From an uncultured Prevotellaceae bacterium (GTDB lineage: Bacteria; Bacteroidota; Bacteroidia; Bacteroidales; Bacteroidaceae), in contig CADCIB010000011.1 in NCBI GenBank assembly GCA_902801375.1, positions 1 to 64,000 of the forward strand: a DNA stretch of 64,000 nucleotides, written 5' to 3'. Positions 25,601-33,447 of the stretch are shown piece by piece. The position numbers were made by a program, and so were the translations under genes. Below the pieces are notes generated by a model. The model was not told the origin of the DNA. It did no database searches and worked only from the letters and a program-made list of their open reading frames with translations. Within the stretch, counting starts at the first letter, position 1; each line of letters starts with the position of its first letter.

Positions 25601-25798
25601 GCCATCAAAATCAGTCACTACACCCACTGTGGATCCCACGACCTTGACGGTTGCACCTATCACCGGTTCACCGAACTGGTCTTTTACGGAACCCTTCACT
25701 GTAACATTCTGTGCATTGGCAGCAAGTGCAAGACACATGCACACACCAACCATGCACGCTCTCAGATGAGAGCGGAAAAAGTAGTTGATCTTCTTCAT
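22670..25798 (-). CDS. SusC/RagA-family TonB-dependent outer-membrane transporter (SusC2)
   Basis: Starting at ATG 25798 (a Met 7 codons upstream is also possible) the product is about 1042 aa. It has a leader 'INYFFRSHLRACMVGVCMCLALAANAQ', a carboxypeptidase-regulatory-like domain ('KGSVKDQFGEPVIGATVKV', 'TDFDGNYTISVP'), a plug domain ('GVSVAGNATGSTGSSRVIIRGN', 'YGYRGGNGAILITTKSGKK') and a long beta-barrel ending 'NIGFNVNVKF'. These transport oligosaccharides across the outer membrane with TonB energy. The coding region near codon 10 contains a perfect hairpin (25757-25774) also found in SusC1. A full-consensus promoter lies 90 nt upstream. Confidence 0.95.
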   Translation of the reverse strand: MKKINYFFRSHLRACMVGVCMCLALAANAQNVTVKGSVKDQFGEPVIGATVKVVGSTVGVVTDFDGNYTISVPSNGKLEYSYIGCSTQVLPVDGKSSLDVTLKEESMAIDEVVVTALGVKRQARSLGYSTTQVKGDDFTMARDPNLGNALSGKIAGVSVAGNATGSTGSSRVIIRGNASLTGNNMPLYVIDGVPFDNSNQGSAGTWGGADMGDGLNNINADDIESIQVLKGAAASALYGYRGGNGAILITTKSGKKNQPVSVEVNENLTFNTIYDYRDWQDVYGIGSYGVKPTTAVDAQNWETSSWGARMDGSNAVNFQGNNYSYSLIDNWDKFYRTGVTSNTSASVSGGTEGVTYRFGASLNREKSILPNANNRQLGFNMNTTFDITKRLHLNVTGNYVFDKAQGRANLSDGNGNTNAALMYHGNSFDIDWMKGTAAGWGTNEDGSEMIGGTNVYFNNPYWLQYRKTNNTNRNRLTGAVNLRWDITDWLYAQGAVQRDGYSQEYKQVQPIGAAADPMGWMTEYEKNFEEVNWNFLLGFNKEFGDLSVGATFGGNKQSNKMKQYTVSDGGRPFVVDGLYSINNLEDKRPNKTFTRYKVNSLYGTLDFGWKNQLFLNLTARNDWFSTLSDDNNSYFYPSATASWVFTDTFHAPDWFDFGKVRVGLASASNGTSAYQNILLYQLRNYTVNGQQVATQNNGNKYPNAGLKPVKISEFEVGLNLAFFANRLSFDMAYYVKNTKDDIAVVSTSSASGYGSKVANVGEIRNNGFEFMVDAYPIRNKNFSWNTTLNFAYNNSEVKYLGEGVDRLSIDGASSRQGGVTVYNIVGQPYGELIGYKYKRNSNGEILLKNGLPQHADAQESLGNGVYKLTGGWRNQFEYKNFTLAFLVDFKFGAKIFSGTNLNLYSDGLHKNTLLGRENDPTAKYVFAGIDEETGAANQVAVDPQSYYQAIVSNNIAEEFTYKADFIKLRELSLGYTFPQKMLPTKYIKGLSLAIVARNLWTIKKYTDNIDPETSINNTNGQGLELNGYPTTRNIGFNVNVKF

Positions 25799-25889
25799 TT
25801 TTTTACATTTAGGTTTCAAAAAAACATATTTTTAATTAGCAAAGTATATATTGTCGGATAAATCAAGCTGAATATCGAAAAAACAGGCT

Positions 25890-25922
25890 GCAAAGTTAAG
25901 CATTATCTACTATACATGCAAA
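25890..25922 (-). promoter_or_regulatory. Promoter of the SusC2-SusD2 operon
   Basis: On the minus strand TTTG (25919-25922) and TAACTTTGC (25890-25898) are exactly 20 nt apart. The leader before the SusC2 ATG is about 85 nt. The 22-bp array B lies 160 bp further upstream. Confidence 0.75.
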
Positions 25923-26080
25923 CATAATCAACCAGATTTAAAATATAATTCACAAATACTGAACTTTTTTAAACAAAATAGAGAAAAATCTAAACAATAT
26001 CGATTAAAAAATGGGACGGCGTATTATTAGTTATAGCAATTATATATGACTTGACCGATTGCCACGGATGTCGTTGGTCG

Positions 26081-26190
26081 TTGTTTTCCAAGTCAGAAAA
26101 TGATGTTTTCCAAGTCAGAAAACGTTGTTTTCCAAGTCAGAAAACATTATTTTCCGAGTCAGAAAACATTATTTTCCGAGTCAGAAACAA
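26081..26190 (-). repeat. 22-bp tandem repeat array, 5 units (array B)
   Basis: TTTTCC starts at 26084, 26106, 26128, 26150 and 26172, every 22 bp. Units read about TTTTCC(A/G)AGTCAGAAAAC plus 5 variable bases on the plus strand, i.e. TTTCTGACTYGG on the minus strand (towards SusC2). Units 1-3 share CCAAG, units 4-5 share CCGAG. No spacers are present. Confidence 0.92.
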
Positions 26191-26199
26191 CGATGAATA

Positions 26200-26243
26200 A
26201 TAAAAAAAGAATCCCCGGCAAGCAATGCCTGCCGAGGATTCTT
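26200..26243 (-). terminator. Terminator after the SusD 3' fragment
   Basis: AAGAATCCCCGGCA (26207-26220) pairs with TGCCGAGGATTCTT (26230-26243) with one mismatch; on the minus strand it is followed by a run of T. Confidence 0.85.
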
Positions 26244-26262
26244 AATGATATGGTCACTCAGA

Positions 26263-27219
26263 TTAATAGAGTGAATAGTAGACTTCCTTTGCCCAGAAGA
26301 GGTTGGTGTAGTAACCAGTGGTCTCTTTGTAGTTGACGGCGATGGCAGCCTGACAGTTGTCGCGGTTGAAATTCAGCTCATCGCTGGGATAGGGCAGACG
26401 GTTCGGCGGAGTGGGATAGTCAGAAACCTGAGTGTCACGAGCGAACTTCACATTGGGGAAGCCCGTGCGGCGGGTGACGTTCCAAGCCTCAAGCTCGTTC
26501 ATGAAGCAGAAGTTCAGCCAGAGCTGTGTTGCCACACACTCTTGAGTATTGGCCCAGATCTTCTCTGCGTAAGCTGTAAAGTCGTCGTTTGTGGGCACCA
26601 CAAGCTCACGATAGCCATTGTAGCTGTCGTTGCCTTCCTTAGCCAGTGAAGAGTTCAGCTTCAGATTCCAGAAGTACTCCTCTGAGAAGACCACACCCTT
26701 TACGAAGTTCTCCTTAGCGAGAGCCTCATTGGCAGCCACACCATAACCCATCAAATAAGCCTCGGCCTTGCTCAGTGCCACCTCAGCAGCACTGATCCAG
26801 ATACCGTGCAGGTTGGCATTACCCTGATAGGTTGCATAACCGGCAACAGCGACAGAGTCGATGTAGCAGTAATAGTTGGCATTGAGGCTAGCATCGCGCT
26901 CGATATACTCCTTCCTCTTCTGATCAGAGATGTTGCTGATTTCAGATTCGGTAAGCGCGTTGTTGTAAGCGATGTACTCACCGTCGGGGTTGCAGTCGTA
27001 GATAGCGGGAAGACGCGGGTCGGTATTCTCATCGGGTACGCCACCGGCAGGCACGTTCATAGCGTCGAGCATTGCCTGTGAGCCAGAACCCTCGAAGCGG
27101 CCGGCCAGAGCCTGAGCCACGCTCTTACCATAGTTGAACGTATCGGTATGTGTGTCGGCTGTGACACCCATATTCTGGTCGTTGGACTCAATGAGCGGAT
27201 ACTGCGACGGGTTGTTCCA
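26263..27219 (-). pseudogene. 3' fragment of a SusD-family gene (N-terminal part missing)
   Basis: The frame encodes only the C-terminal about 318 residues of a SusD protein: 'NNPSQYPLIESNDQ' then 'FNYGKSVAQALAGRFEGSGSQAMLDAMN', 'GIWISAAEVALSKAEAYLMGYG', 'ECVATQLWLNFCFMNELEAWNVTRRTGFP', 'NRLPYPSDELNFNRDN'. There is no signal peptide, no lipobox and no SusD N-terminal TPR region. Upstream it runs directly into GH92 coding sequence in another frame at about 27210-27220, so the 5' half was lost in a rearrangement. An internal Met at 27171 could initiate a 302-aa product, but without a lipoprotein signal it could not work as SusD. A terminator follows normally. Confidence 0.8.
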
Positions 27220-27991
27220 AAGATATGAACGATGATGCTACACGGGCGCTCACCTTCTCGCCACGACGGGTTTTGAATGTCACAATAGCCCCAGCATGCC
27301 CTTTTTCGGCATAGTCGGCTCCCAGATCCTCACTCTTCAAGCCTATCTCAAAAGGTTTATCAAACTCTACGACGAACCAGTTCTTGAAGTTCTCCGGCAC
27401 GCCGCCGCTGTTGCGGACGGTGTAGCCCGTCACGCGGTGATGCTCGCGGTCTATATCTACATGCGAGCCTTTGTCGAAGGCATCCACCACGACATTGGCC
27501 TGCGAGGTCTCCGGGAAGGTGAACTGCATCAGCACGGCGCGGTCCGTCGGCACCATCTCGGCCACCACATCGTAGTCGGCCAGATAGACACTATAATAAT
27601 AAGGTGTGGCGGTCTCGGCCTTGTGCGAGAACCACGAGGCGCGTTTCTCCACATCGAAGATGGGTTCGCCGACGGTGGGCATAAGGGAGAACTGTCCGTA
27701 GTCGTTGATCCACGGGCTGGGCTGGTGGGTCTGTTTCAGGCCGCGAATCTTCGTGGCACCGTAGGTGTACTGCCACCCATCGCCCATCTTCCCCGTCTGC
27801 GGCACCCAGAAGTTCATGCCCCACGGCATCGCCACAGCCGGATAAGTATTACCCGTGGACAGTTCGAAAGTCGATTCCGAGCCCACCAATGTACTCACAT
27901 AGTCAACAAAGTCAACCTTATTCTTCTTGCTTTCAGCGTGACTTGCCAAGACTGCAAGCCCCAACACGACGATTGCTAATGCTCTTTTCAT
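27188..27991 (-). pseudogene. 5' fragment of a GH92 alpha-mannosidase gene
   Basis: From ATG 27991 the frame encodes a signal peptide (KRALAIVVLGLAVLASHAE) and the first about 240 residues of GH92 ('VDFVDYVSTLVGSESTFELSTGNTYPAVAMPWGMNFW' onward), nearly the same as the intact GH92 at 18492-20762. After 'SFISLEQ' it leaves homology and ends 'PVAVSAH' within SusD-derived DNA. The catalytic domain is absent, so the product cannot be an enzyme. It retains its own promoter-like box and an upstream palindrome. The last 180 bp before the junction are about 98% identical to the intact copy, whereas the rest is clearly more divergent. Confidence 0.85.
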
Positions 27992-28016
27992 GTGCTTGAG
28001 ATGTGTTAATTGTAGT

Positions 28017-28066
28017 GCAAATATACGAAATATCAACAAGAGTAGAGTCAACTCTTGTTGATATTT
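28017..28066 (-). promoter_or_regulatory. -7 box plus 15-bp perfect palindrome (possible operator) of the GH92 fragment
   Basis: The minus strand has TATATTTGC at 28017-28025. Directly upstream, AAATATCAACAAGAG (28028-28042) and its exact complement (28052-28066) flank a 9-nt centre, covering the region where the -33 element should be. It lacks a T-run on the exit side, so an operator is more likely than a terminator. Confidence 0.55.
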
Positions 28067-28102
28067 ACGCTCAATTAACGTTTAGTTATTGCATTTTCAT
28101 AA

Positions 28103-28136
28103 AAAAAGAATGCGCCACGATGGGCGCATTCTTTCT
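28103..28136 (-). terminator. Terminator after SusC1-SusD1
   Basis: AAAGAATGCGCC (28105-28116) pairs perfectly with 28123-28134 around a 6-nt loop. On the minus strand the stem is followed by TTTTTTT. Confidence 0.88.
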
Positions 28137-28158
28137 AATCTCAATAGAATTGATTTGT

Positions 28159-29817
28159 TTAAGGCTCGTTGATGGTCTTGAACCAACCCTTCGAGGGCAG
28201 TGCCCAGAAGATGGGCTTGTAGTTGCTGTCCTCACCGCCGAAGTTAGCCTGCAGTTCAGCAATCAAGTTGGCCTTGTTGTTCTGGACTTCGCTCTCCGGA
28301 TACTTCAGGCGATCGATGGGCACGGGGCAGTCGGGATGCTGCGGTGTCCAGTCAACAAATGTCAGCTCAGGATAACCTGTTCGGCGAACATTCATCAACG
28401 ACTGAACGACATTACCTACACCCATGTGCAGCCAGTACTGTGTGGCAATGCACTTGATGGGGTTAGCATCGTCCCACTGGCTCTCAGCATATGCCTGGAT
28501 AGCCTCATCGCTGGGCTTCTCCTTCGGTGTTCCGAATGTGGAAGCAGCGTTCATCGTGTAGTAGTAGTCAATGGATTCGATGACACCCTTCACGAAGAGC
28601 TCCTTAGCGTTACCGCTGACGATGCCACGTGCTACAGCCTCTGCGTGCATCAAGTCAACCTCTGCTGCCGACATTTTCATGTCCATATAATGGTCGTTGC
28701 GGCTGAATGTGGTTGAGTCGAGGCAAGCATACCATGTGGTAGAGTCAGAGAGGGCAGACTGCTCAACAGTCTTCTCGAAGGGGCTCTTTCCATGATAGAG
28801 ACCGTCGAACGTGTTGTTGCGTGCATAGATGACCTGCAAGCGCGGATCCTCGTTGTCGCTGTTGGCGTTCATAGCGTCGAGCATGGCCTGCGAAGCGGTG
28901 TTGCAGGCGTGACTCCAGCTTTCCCAACCGTCGCGGAGACCGAAGGCACCACCAGTCTGGAGGTTGAAGTCGCCTGTCACAGTACCGAGGTTCACAACCA
29001 GTTCGTCTTCATGACCGGTAACCATAGGATAGCTGCCATTGAAGAGCTGACGCAGCACTTCCTGACCCTTGTTGGCCAAAGAACCTTGTGTGGAGCAGCG
29101 CAGAGCGATACGAGCGCAGAGTCCAGAGGCATAGTTTGCCCAGACTTTGGGGTTGCCCTTGGTGAGGAAGTCAGCCTTGGTGAAAGCAGCCTGCACGTCG
29201 CTGCCCAGCTCAATGCTGTTCAGCTCAGCAGCAACCTTCAGCAGGTCGTCCATCATCATGGTGTAAATGTCTTCTGCCTTGTCATAAGCGGGATAGCCCT
29301 CAGCCACATTGCCTGTGAGCTGAACGGTACAAGCCTGTGAATAAGGAATATTACCCCAGAGGTCAACCATCTGCTGCAGCTGGTCGTAAACCCAAACCGT
29401 GGCGCAGTCAAGATAAACCTTGTCCTTTGCCTGGTTGGTAGCATCCTCGTTGTTGAAGGTTTCCTGCATCAGCTTGTACTGAGAAAGCATCTGATAGAAA
29501 GCATTCCAACGATTGTTGTTGTAGGATTCTGCCAGTCCGGCGTAAGCATCCTTGCTACCTGTGTAACCGTAAACGTCGCACAGACGGCCAATGAACTGGG
29601 TGTCGAAAGTAAACAGACGCCAGTAGGAAGCCAAGCCATAGCGGCCGTTACCAGTGGTAGCCTCAATAAGGATACCGGTCATCAGCTTGTCACAGGTCAC
29701 CGTACTGGTCTTCGACGGGTCTGTGTACTTGGAATCGTAAGCGTCATCAGAGCATGAAGTCATGCTGAATGTAGCTACCGTAAGGCCAAGCATGAAAATA
29801 TATGATAACTTTTTCAT
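28159..29817 (-). CDS. SusD/RagB-family glycan-binding lipoprotein (SusD1)
   Basis: The 552-aa lipoprotein begins 'KKLSYIFMLGLTVATFSMTSC' with the lipobox Cys near residue 22. It has SusD features: 'VWVYDQLQQMVDLWGNIPYSQA', 'NYASGLCARIALRCSTQGS', 'MKMSAAEVDLMHAEAVARGIVSG', 'YWLHMGVGNVVQSLMNVRRTGYPEL' and 'VPIDRLKYPESEVQNNKANL'. It is 45 nt downstream of SusC1 and is its surface partner. It is closer in style to the SusD 3' fragment at 26263-27219 (both have 'QAMLDAMN' and 'VRRTGYPEL/TRRTGFPNV') than to SusD2. A strong terminator follows. Confidence 0.92.
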   Translation of the reverse strand: MKKLSYIFMLGLTVATFSMTSCSDDAYDSKYTDPSKTSTVTCDKLMTGILIEATTGNGRYGLASYWRLFTFDTQFIGRLCDVYGYTGSKDAYAGLAESYNNNRWNAFYQMLSQYKLMQETFNNEDATNQAKDKVYLDCATVWVYDQLQQMVDLWGNIPYSQACTVQLTGNVAEGYPAYDKAEDIYTMMMDDLLKVAAELNSIELGSDVQAAFTKADFLTKGNPKVWANYASGLCARIALRCSTQGSLANKGQEVLRQLFNGSYPMVTGHEDELVVNLGTVTGDFNLQTGGAFGLRDGWESWSHACNTASQAMLDAMNANSDNEDPRLQVIYARNNTFDGLYHGKSPFEKTVEQSALSDSTTWYACLDSTTFSRNDHYMDMKMSAAEVDLMHAEAVARGIVSGNAKELFVKGVIESIDYYYTMNAASTFGTPKEKPSDEAIQAYAESQWDDANPIKCIATQYWLHMGVGNVVQSLMNVRRTGYPELTFVDWTPQHPDCPVPIDRLKYPESEVQNNKANLIAELQANFGGEDSNYKPIFWALPSKGWFKTINEP

Positions 29818-29862
29818 AAGTTTCCTGTATTATTTAAATGTTATTGAATTGATGAACTAAGA

Positions 29863-32800
29863 TTAGAAACTTGCTCTTAGAGAGAAACCGAATGTGCGGG
29901 TCGTAGCAGTAGAACCGCCAAGGATTGACTGGTAGAGCCAGTTCATACCGTCGGAAGCCTCAGCATCCCATTCCTTCACTGTCTTGTGGAAGTAGAACAG
30001 GTCGCGGCCGAATGCAGAGAGCTGCAGGCGCTGACAAGCGAACTTCTTAGAGATAGACTCCGGGAAGGTGTAAGTCAGCGAGAGTTCACGAAGCTTCCAG
30101 TAAGAGTTCTTCTGCACAGAGTTTTCATAAGTCTGATGGCTACCAGAACCCCATCCGTAGGTCTCATCATAGATGATGGCTGCGGGCTGGATCTGGGTAT
30201 TCTTCTGACCGTCTTCAGTTACACCGTCGAAGATGACACCATCGTGGAACTGCTTCTCACCGTTGGGAGCAAGACCAGCAATCGGGTTGGTGTTGTAGTC
30301 GTCACCTGCATAGTAGTAGTCAAGACCACCGTGTCCTTCACGACCGGGCAGAGAGCTTACCGTGTTACCGGCATCCATCATGTACTGATAAGCCTGGTTC
30401 CAAACGTGTCCACCTACGCGGAAGTCGGTCATCACGTCGAGTCGGAGGTTCTTCCAGGAAACAGATGTTCCGAGACCACCCACCATCTTCGGCATGGCGT
30501 TACCCACCTTGTGCATGTCGCTCTTGTCTGTGATAGGCAGACCGTTGCCGTCGACGAGCACGTTGCCGTTAGCGTCCTTCTTATAGGTATAGGCTTCCCA
30601 GTCACCCATAGCGTGACCAACGCGCGACATCAGACGGATGGCACCGTCGCTGTCCCAGTGCTTCAGGGCGTCAAGACCTTCAGCCAGCTTCTTCACTTCG
30701 TTGCTGTTGTGAGAAACGTTGAAGCGAACATCCCATGTCCAGTCCTTAGTCTGAATCGGAGTGCCATAGAACGACAGCTCAAATCCCTTGTTAGCCAGCT
30801 CACCGACGTTCATCAGGATGGAGCTACCACCTGATGACTGCGGCAGTGTGGTCTGCAGGATCTGATCCTTCACGGTGTTGGTGTAGTAAGAGAATTCGAA
30901 GCCCAAACGGTTGTTGAAGAACTTGCCTTCGAGACCGAGCTCAAACTCGTACTTCTTCTCGGGCTTGATATTGTCGTTTCCGAGACCGGCATCAATCATG
31001 TTGTAGATATAGCCACCGAAAGACTTCTGCGTGTAGGCCTGATTAGCTCTGTAGATGTCAGGATAGTTACCCACGATACCGTAGCTCACGCGAACCTTTC
31101 CATAGTTGAACCATGTGGGGCAGTTGTCCTTCAGCATTTCAGAAACGATAAGGCTGCCATTGAACGAAGGATAGAAGAAGCTGTTGCTGCCGTGACGCAG
31201 GGTAGAGGTCTTATCCTGACGGCCGCTGGCCTCGAGGTACGCCCAGTTGTCCCAACCCAGAGTCAAGGTTCCGAACCAAGCGGTCTTCAGGAACTCACTC
31301 TTGGTCATAGAAGCATTGGCCTTGTCGTTCGAAGCGTTCAGGTGGAACCAGTTCACCACGCTCAGACCGTTGTTGGTGCCGACGGAGTTGTTGAACACCT
31401 TCTCCTGACGTCCCTGCCAACCGGCCATTGCCTGGAGGTTGAACTTCTCGGTGAGATACTTGTCGAAGGTCAGCATCACATCGCCGTAGTAGATTTCATA
31501 CTTGTCGTTGCTCAGTCCATAGTAACCGCCATTTCCAAAGGCCAGTGAACGCTTGTTGTGCTCTTCCAGCTCAATGGTGTTAGAGGTGAGGTCAGTACCG
31601 ATACGACCGCTCAGTGTGAGCCAGTCGGTAATCTGCCAAGACGGGCGGACACTACCGAGGAAGCGGTTGTTGGTCTCGAACTGCTCACGACCGAAGATGT
31701 TCCAGAAATACTCGTCCACGATGGCCGAGGGACCGGGTGCGTACAGCAGGTTCTCGTCAGGAGTCTCGCTGTTGCCGTTCAGGCTGGTCACCATCTCATA
31801 GCCCTGGCTGGTGAGGATGTGATTGCGAATGTAGGCAATGTCCTCGAAAGCACCGAACATACCGCTGTAGTTAGCAGTCAGACGGTAGATACGATACGGA
31901 CGGTTCTTCACGCGCTGACGCATGTAGTTGGCCGAGTAGTCAATCTTGAAGCCCTTGGCCACGTTGTACTGACCGGTCAGGTTGAAGTTGTGCTTGTTGT
32001 TGTAAGAGTTGTACTGAGTCGGGGTGACGTCAGTGTAGGTGTAAGAAAGGCGGATGTTGCCCCACTTGCCACCATTGGTCAGAGCGAAGTTGTAAGTCTG
32101 GTCGAAGGCTGTGCGGAAGATGTCCTTCCAGGGGTTCTTCGAGATGGGGTTGTACTTACGGATGGTTCTATCCCAATAGAGGACGTCGCGACCGTCGTAC
32201 TTCGGACCCCAGTTGTAGTTCGTACCCAGCAGAGAGGTCTTCACCTGACCATCGTTGGGGTCAGTACGCTGGTGGAAACCACCGCTCTCCCATGCGAAGT
32301 CAGAGAACCAGTAGAGGGCGCCGTAGCCAGGACCGAACTCGTCCTGAATCTCAGGCATGTAGGCCACGTTCTGCCAGTCGAGCGTTGCGTTGAAGTCAAG
32401 GCCGATGCCCTGATTTCCACCATGTCCGCTCTTGGTGGTGATCATGACCACACCGTTGGCAGCCTCAGAACCGTACAGGGCGGAAGCGGCGGCACCTTTC
32501 AGGATCGAGATGTTCTCGATGTCCTCGGGGTTGATGTCCACCAAACCGTTCGAACGGATGCGCTGGTTACCCCAGTAGCCATCGTTGTTGGTTTCACCAT
32601 TGTGGATGGGCATACCGTCGAGCACAATCAGCGGCTGGGTTGTTCCCGTGATGGAGGAGAATCCACGCACGTTGATAGACACGGCTGATACGTTACCACC
32701 AGGGGCGGCGGAGATGCGCACACCGGCAGCCTTACCGTACATAGCTGTTGCGAAGTTGGGTGCACCCGTTTTCACCAGGTCTTCTGCGTTCACCGAGCTG

Positions 32801-33189
32801 ACGGCATAACCCAGAGCCTTCTGGTCTTTCTTGATACCCATAGCCGTGACGACCACCTCTTTCAGGGCTGTCGACTCATCCTGCAGTACCACGTTAATCA
32901 CAGTTCTTCCGTTCACGGCTTCCTGCTGTGTAGCATAGCCAATGTAAGAGAACTCCAGCGTTGCGTTCTTGGCGCAACTCAGCGAGTAGTTACCGTCGAG
33001 GTTTGTAACTGTGCCGTTGCCAGCTCCCATCACACGGACGGTAGCGCCGACGATAGGTTCGCCGGCCTGATCAGTTACAGAACCCTTCACCGAAATACTC
33101 TGTGCATTGATGGCGAGTGCGAAAAACATGCACAAAGCCGTCATGCACGCTCTCAGATGAGAGCGATAAAAGCTTTCTTTCTTTTTCAT
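29863..33189 (-). CDS. SusC/RagA-family TonB-dependent outer-membrane transporter (SusC1)
   Basis: The 1108-aa protein has a leader 'ESFYRSHLRACMTALCMFFALAINAQ', a carboxypeptidase-like regulatory domain ('KGSVTDQAGEPIVGATVRV', 'TNLDGNYSLSCA'), a plug ('GVRISAAPGGNVSAVSINVRGF', 'ALYGSEAANGVVMITTKSG') and a TonB-dependent barrel ending 'TRTFGFSLRASF'. It imports oligosaccharides with SusD1. The leader shares 'RSHLRACM' with SusC2 at protein level and the same 18-bp hairpin at DNA level (33148-33165). It is followed by SusD1 after 45 nt and preceded by GH97, with its own promoter. Confidence 0.95.
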   Translation of the reverse strand: MKKKESFYRSHLRACMTALCMFFALAINAQSISVKGSVTDQAGEPIVGATVRVMGAGNGTVTNLDGNYSLSCAKNATLEFSYIGYATQQEAVNGRTVINVVLQDESTALKEVVVTAMGIKKDQKALGYAVSSVNAEDLVKTGAPNFATAMYGKAAGVRISAAPGGNVSAVSINVRGFSSITGTTQPLIVLDGMPIHNGETNNDGYWGNQRIRSNGLVDINPEDIENISILKGAAASALYGSEAANGVVMITTKSGHGGNQGIGLDFNATLDWQNVAYMPEIQDEFGPGYGALYWFSDFAWESGGFHQRTDPNDGQVKTSLLGTNYNWGPKYDGRDVLYWDRTIRKYNPISKNPWKDIFRTAFDQTYNFALTNGGKWGNIRLSYTYTDVTPTQYNSYNNKHNFNLTGQYNVAKGFKIDYSANYMRQRVKNRPYRIYRLTANYSGMFGAFEDIAYIRNHILTSQGYEMVTSLNGNSETPDENLLYAPGPSAIVDEYFWNIFGREQFETNNRFLGSVRPSWQITDWLTLSGRIGTDLTSNTIELEEHNKRSLAFGNGGYYGLSNDKYEIYYGDVMLTFDKYLTEKFNLQAMAGWQGRQEKVFNNSVGTNNGLSVVNWFHLNASNDKANASMTKSEFLKTAWFGTLTLGWDNWAYLEASGRQDKTSTLRHGSNSFFYPSFNGSLIVSEMLKDNCPTWFNYGKVRVSYGIVGNYPDIYRANQAYTQKSFGGYIYNMIDAGLGNDNIKPEKKYEFELGLEGKFFNNRLGFEFSYYTNTVKDQILQTTLPQSSGGSSILMNVGELANKGFELSFYGTPIQTKDWTWDVRFNVSHNSNEVKKLAEGLDALKHWDSDGAIRLMSRVGHAMGDWEAYTYKKDANGNVLVDGNGLPITDKSDMHKVGNAMPKMVGGLGTSVSWKNLRLDVMTDFRVGGHVWNQAYQYMMDAGNTVSSLPGREGHGGLDYYYAGDDYNTNPIAGLAPNGEKQFHDGVIFDGVTEDGQKNTQIQPAAIIYDETYGWGSGSHQTYENSVQKNSYWKLRELSLTYTFPESISKKFACQRLQLSAFGRDLFYFHKTVKEWDAEASDGMNWLYQSILGGSTATTRTFGFSLRASF

Positions 33190-33262
33190 TTTCTTTGCAT
33201 TTAGGATTCAATAAATATTAAAGTTGAAACAAATCTTTCAGCAAATGTACATTTAATAGGCT

Positions 33263-33295
33263 GCAAATTTATTGATTTTTTTATTATCTTGCAAA
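33263..33295 (-). promoter_or_regulatory. Promoter of the SusC1-SusD1 operon
   Basis: On the minus strand TTTG (33292-33295) and TAAATTTGC (33263-33271) are 20 nt apart. A second box TACATTTGC lies at 33241-33249. The 33190-33447 gap is otherwise A/T-rich with no gene. Confidence 0.7.
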
Positions 33296-33447
33296 TATTT
33301 TCGAACTTTTTTTTAATTTTACTTGAAATTCCTCTTGATTTATGTCAATTTTTACGCACGCGCGAATACAATAAGGTAATGATGGCATGAAATTTTGACC
33401 ATTTCATGTCATGCAAAAAATAGTTTGAATTTGAAATCTAAGAAAAA

